Shown in pieces: positions 59,180-64,000 of a stretch of DNA of 64,000 nucleotides. The stretch's first letter is position 1; every line of letters starts with the position of its first letter. The position numbers and the translations under genes were made by a program. The stretch spans positions 8,556,001 to 8,620,000 of the forward strand of contig JASJZH010000004.1 of assembly GCA_037178975.1 (NCBI GenBank). Direction: 5' to 3'. The DNA comes from Oscheius tipulae (lineage: Eukaryota; Nematoda; Chromadorea; Rhabditida; Rhabditidae). The notes beneath the pieces are model-generated. The model had not been told where the DNA came from and did not search any database. It worked only from the letters and a program-made list of their open reading frames with translations.

Positions 59180-59545
59180 CTAGGTTTTTGCCAATTTTCT
59201 CGTCGTTATATTGCAAAATACACTTTCTGCATCGTTTGCAAACGTCAACAACCCCAAAAAGTCATGACAAAATGGTGAAAAACGACCAATAATGAAATTT
59301 TTAAATTTTAAACGTTGCCTACGCATTTTCGTGCAAGCACAAATGGCTTCGGTTTCCTGAATTTCTGAAGGTAGTAGCAACTGGTCAGGCACTCTTTTCT
59401 GTCCTGTTGCAGTGTACTGTTAGTACGAAAGTGTAAAACTGGAATACTACAATTTAATGAGGGCACTGACCATAGAAGCATCTCAGAGCAGCAATAGTAT
59501 TGAGCGCAAGGCAGATGACAGGAGAAAGACGAAGGGAGACTTCAT
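59180..59545 (-). pseudogene. Small secreted-protein gene remnant, copy 2
   Basis: Paralogue of the remnant at 58563-58799. The ATG region MKSPFVFL is conserved but a frameshift separates it from VICLALNTIAALRCFYG, which matches the signal peptide and first residues of copy 1. The second-exon acceptor CAG|AAATTCAGG is the same in both copies. Here the exon continues as EIQETEAICACTKMRRQRLK with three Cys in its first half before drifting into non-Cys sequence. Flanking noncoding DNA is also alike, so the whole locus was duplicated. Confidence 0.5.
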
Positions 59546-59872
59546 CTCGGAATGACAACAGAAGTCTTTTCATTCTATTTATTGGGAGACGACTAGATGC
59601 TGAATACTAATCAGTCTTTATAGACAGTAGACTGATTAGTTTCTCAAAGTCTTTGGCAACCCCAGGCAAATAATATTGTTGAAAACTAAAAGAGAGACGG
59701 AGAAAAGAAGAAACAGAGAGACTTCTAGCCTGCAACTTTGATAGATCTTTATTGTCAGAATGCTGTATTCAATATGAACCGGATTAACGTATAAGCAACA
59801 TGTATACTCACAACCACTGGGAAGAGGTGAAATACTATAGCACCAAGGTTTTCGAACAGAGAAAAAAAGAGG

Positions 59873-62800
59873 TCAGACAGTTGAGGAAAAAATGTGAACG
59901 CTGTGCTGGATGACAGCTTCCATTGCACGTTGATATAGAATAGTACCCGTTGACATTGCAGCGAAATCAGTAAAGTTGGGACGGAAGAAGGTAGGAAAGA
60001 AGACTTTGGAGAGGTTTTTGATGTCCATAGCTGTGGAGGGGGAGCTGGCAACTTTGTGGAGGTGGCCGATAAAGTAGCGAAGGACGTCGGTGTTGCTTTT
60101 GTCGAGGTCGGAGAAGACTAGACGGAGGTGTTCTGCTACCTGGAAGAGCTTCACTTTTCATAAAATTTGAATTTTTTCTCAACTTTCTCAAGTTTCAACT
60201 CTTTACAAAAGAGGGTATCGAGTTCCCAGAAACTCTTCTAGACCTTTTCAGAGTTCCAGCTTTTTTCTAAAGGAACCACATAAACTAACAGCCTTCAGAT
60301 CATCTAAGTTTTATCTATGACTCTTGTTAGTAGGGCAATAGTTGTTGTAATTGGTACCGTAAAATCTCGGACAACAGTCTGTTTGTTAGAGCCTTATACA
60401 AAAGCACCAAGAGCTGACTTTTAGTCAAAACTGTCGCAAAAAGATGAGGACTTGAGGTGAACTGGAGCCAGACCAACAACATACCAAGCAGTAACTTTCA
60501 TATTTCTGACCAAGAGCCCCTACAACTATAGTAAATTCAGAGTCTATCCATCGTTCACTGAGGAGGTCTTTTCAAAGCTTTGTACCCAAAACTTACATCA
60601 TCGTCATCCAAAACAGCCAAAACTTCTTTCTGAAGGGACAGAGGAATAACTGGCTGGTGCAGTTTCGAGAAGAAAGTCTTCACAGCTGTGGCTACTACAT
60701 GAACTGGCATTTCCAAAAACTTGAGGTCGATGTCGCCCTGAAGACTTCAATTCTGAGGAACCTTACAGCCCCTACCGTTTCCCTGAACTCTTTCTCGACT
60801 TCAGCCAGCTGAGCCTGATTTCCTGGAACTCTGTAGAGTCCTTCCAGCTCCAGACCACCTTCCTAAACCGAGCGGTTTCAAATGAGTAGGTACAACAGAT
60901 TCGCAATGTCACGTGCTCTAGTTTCATGCCACGAATGGCTAAGCATATATATATATATATATTTTGTTACAATATTCAGCCACGGGAGACTGACTTACCT
61001 CCGGGCAATCATCAATTTCCTAAACATTCTTGAATTTAAAGGCCAGCTCAAACAATGGTCACATGAGGTGAGCTCGTCTTTGTGCGCGTAGAGTGGATGA
61101 CGAACATCCTCCCGCGTAAAAAATGTGTGTTTTGGCGAGCTTTTTGAAAATAGTTATCCTTTTTAGACCTACCTTCTCGATATATTCGACGCATCTGGTC
61201 AAGAAGAGCGGAAGTCCGCCACCGGATTGACAAAGAGATTCGAGGGTGTCTGTAGGGGAGATGACGCCTTGGTTCTGAAGAGAGGAGTGTGAGAAAGAAA
61301 ATGTGGAATGTGGTACCTCTGGACTGACTTGCTTGGAAGTTCTGCGGGGAGATCGGGACGGGAGCCAAGAGAAGGAAGAGGTCTTTTCGCCTGGAACAAT
61401 ATAACTAGAATAGTTGCAGATTCTTCTTCCCTAGAAATCTATGGCAAAAAAAATGGTGAAAACGGTCTGAACTTCGTAAGTCTCGTCTTCTAGCAAAATG
61501 TCATGAAATATTGACTTTGCTACGTTCTGTTCCCCTTTCCCGAAAAATCTAACTGCTTTGCAACCTGGGAAAACTTGCAGTTAGATTCCAAGATAAGTGG
61601 AAGTAATCTATTGATTAACTGACTTTTTGAAAGCCTTACAAAGTTTGTGCCTGGCCAGGAACTTCCTCCGTTTAGTGAAGCTTTGACCAGCAAAGGACAG
61701 TTTCACTTATACTCACAATGAAAAGCTCAAGCTAGGGGAGCAGCAAAACCAAAGCCACAACAAGCTTACAACATCACCTACCATTACTTCCGAGCTTCTT
61801 CATTTGTCTCCTCCCGACTTGGGGGCTCTGTGGTAGACTCCGGCTCTCCAAGACTTGTTCAACGCCCAAGAGCTTTGGATCAGTCTCTTCTTCCTCCAAC
61901 TTCCCAATCTTTTTCATCCGGAACGACGTGGCGACCTTTCTCACGAACTTTGTTGCTCCGTTTGAGTAACTTGGTCGCTTCTTGTTCTTCCCTCTTATCA
62001 TATCGACAAGAGACTCTGCTGACAGGGAGTGTCGAAGTCCTCGGTCCATTGGAGGAACGAGGAGAGGACGACGATGCTTCACTGCACCGTCTTTCGTGAA
62101 ATCTGTAGTGACACTTTGGTTCATGGCTTCGTAGCTGGTGGTGCTTTGGGAAAGAGGCTGTGTATGGGCTGGACGACTGTTCAGTCTCAAAAGAGCTGGG
62201 GTTCGGTAGGAAGCTTCGGATATGGTGGACACGGACATGAGAGGTACAGTCGGGGAAGATTTCTTGTCCATACGAGCTACAAACACAACGATAAGCACCG
62301 GGGTACAAGCAGACAGATGGAAAAATTCAAAATACCCACCATTTTGATTGCTTGAAGCAGATGGGGAGGTAGTGTAGGCTGCAAACATGCGTTCTCTCAG
62401 CGGGCGCTGAAAACAGAATAGTTAGGACTTGATTGGCACCAGTTGCAGGCACAGTACTGTTTTTTTTTGTAGACGCGAGGGCGAAGATCAGAAAAACATG
62501 CCTTCTTCTCCTTCTTAGGCGAACCGTCTTCCTTCTCGAAATCGAGAGTCGCGTAGATGTGATCATCGTCGGTTAGGGCATCTTGGACTAAGGAATATTC
62601 AGGAGCAACATCTATAGCTTCTGGTGTAGCAAGAGGTGCCATGCTGGGAGGTCGGAGCATAGCAGGACCACGACTTGGGGTCAAAGGAGCTACCCGACGA
62701 CGAGGACGGGAAGAGGAACTGAAAGAAAAGTTTCTAGTGACGCAGTTTTTTCATTCCAGGAGTTTTAATGATTCCAACGTACCTTACACTTGGAGCCATA

Positions 62801-64000
62801 GATCCAGCGGAAGCTGACAACTTCATGTCACTTGACATTCCCTGCTCCGGTTTCCTTGTTGTGTACAGATGACCAGTCGAGGCGGTCGAGTTCGTATTGT
62901 CTGACCCGGATTCCGATGTAACTTTAGTAAAACTTTGATTCAGATGCATGTTTCGGAACTCAGTGAGAGTCGCGTAGCCATCACTGAAAGAACATTTGTG
63001 AAGAGGAATACAAAAGTTTCTACTTTTCAGCCTTCAGCTGGTCTCTGGAAGAGGCGTTAGTTGAAGCCGGATACTGTGGAGCGATATACTGAAACTGAAG
63101 CGTAACAAAATATGAAACAAGGCGGACCATGAGTCGGTTGAAGTAGTTGACAAAGGCTGTAACAGTAGCGGGATCGACCACAGAGTCGACAGAGTTCAAC
63201 ACGAGGAACGCGGCGCCAATACTGATGGCCAGTTCTGCTCCTTCGGTCAGAAGAAGATTTGAACACTGAATTAGTTTTGTTTACTTCGAGACCGAAAAAA
63301 GAGTTTGTGGCGAGCTCGCGAGAAGGAGAGAAATGCGAGAGGATGTGTCAATTTGAGCTGCAATTACAAGAGCGCCTGTGCAAGGCGGGAGGTGGCCGAG
63401 GCGAGAGCGCCGCGGCCACTTGAACCCGAAACGTTCAATACAAACAGGCAGGAAAAGAAAAGTACGGATGGGGACAATGAGTAAGCTTGTCATTCGCGTG
63501 AAATTATTGGCTAATTTGGGAGAGTCATCGATGACAAAGAAAACAGTGAAGATGAGGTTGTTATAACAAAGTTTGGATAAGTGGGCAGTGACAGGACCTT
63601 GGAAATAGGGTCAGAAACAAGATAAAAATTGGGACAGGTCGACAGAAACAGGTCAAACTGGACAGAGTGACAGAGCCAGAAGTGGAGCAGGTTGACAGAC
63701 AGAAGCAAGGAAGTCGTCATGAGCAGTGTTAGGGCTAGACAAGTTGACAGAAAGAGGTAGAGAGAGAGAGAGAGGATTGATCGAATACTGTCTGACAGAG
63801 ACTCCTAATCACATAACCCGCGTCTGTCAACGTATTTTGTCTCATGTTCACGGAGAGGACAAGAGAACAGTTTGACAGTGACAGGATAAGATGACAATAT
63901 GCAGCTACGAATGAGACAGAGCCACGATAAGAATAGAAAGCGTGAAATACGACCAACCTCGTCGTCAAAGCGCTCGTTCTTGTCCACAATCGCTATCAAA
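59873..64000 (-). CDS. p190-type RhoGAP, C-terminal part (5' end outside window)
   Basis: Exons seen: 63958-64000 (partial), 63024-63265, 62783-62983, 62502-62718, 62340-62406, 61782-62276, 61317-61390, 61173-61274, 60776-60862, 60597-60737, 59873-60139; 644 residues visible. The last ~170 residues are a RhoGAP domain with the arginine finger in LEGLYRVPGN, then FFSKLHQPVIPLSLQKEVL, VLRYFIGHLHKVA, and NLSKVFFPTFFRPNF, closest to p190 (ARHGAP5/35). It stimulates GTP hydrolysis by Rho proteins. The preceding part is Ser/Thr/Arg-rich, with a DDDHIYATLDF tyrosine site. Upstream visible exons include LIAIVDKNERFDDE and a hydrophobic segment resembling the p190 pseudo-GTPase region. The donor after exon 62502-62718 appears to be GC (AAG|GCATGT). 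Poly(A) signal AATAAA (minus) near 59750. Confidence 0.88.

Overview
The window looks like nuclear DNA from a rhabditid-type nematode. Three things point there. Introns are very short (many 35-60 nt) with TTTCAG/TTTTAG acceptors, and several start codons lie a few bases after such an acceptor, as expected for spliced-leader genes. There are nematode chemoreceptors of the Str/Srh superfamily, a DUF19-like secreted protein and a divergent nuclear hormone receptor. Conserved proteins (H2A.Z, CDC50, WAPL, SR protein) also resemble Caenorhabditis orthologues. I cannot name the species. All exon models were built by hand from splice consensus, reading frame and phase; none is checked against transcripts.

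Layout. 0-6 kb: a small secreted S1-like protein, a J-domain fragment, a decayed Srh receptor and an intact one whose large intron holds a foldback repeat. 6-18 kb: a housekeeping block with rsp-6 (SR splicing factor), chat-1 (CDC50 flippase subunit) and htz-1 (H2A.Z) on the minus strand, and wapl-1 (cohesin release) on the plus strand across a 0.9 kb divergent promoter. 18-24 kb: a DUF19-like secreted protein, a second S1-like secreted protein bracketed by an 85-bp direct repeat, and a 7TM receptor. 24.5-26.5 kb: choline kinase. 26.5-30 kb: gene-poor, with microsatellites. 30 kb: an 8-cysteine CS-alpha-beta (defensin-like) peptide. 31-33 kb: a BED-finger/hAT-transposase-derived protein. 34-47 kb: one nuclear receptor gene with a 9.5 kb first intron that holds an alternative first exon and a TTAA-flanked foldback element. 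47-50 kb: a RUN-domain coiled-coil (RUFY-like) protein. 52-53 kb: another Srh-type receptor. 54.5-57.1 kb: an SLC17 transporter followed 70 nt later by a small ORF that seems to share its 3' end. 58-59.6 kb: remnants of a duplicated small secreted-protein gene. 59.9-64 kb: the 3' part of a p190-type RhoGAP that runs off the right edge.

The conserved genes cover chromatin and cohesin (htz-1, wapl-1), splicing (rsp-6), membrane lipid and phospholipid handling (chat-1, choline kinase) and trafficking or Rho signalling (RUN protein, RhoGAP). Lineage-specific secreted proteins and receptors sit between them with repeats and decayed copies. The most unusual item is the pair of secreted proteins that resemble the plant self-incompatibility S1 (SPH) fold. 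They share a promoter geometry in which the TATA box starts exactly 40 nt before the ATG.
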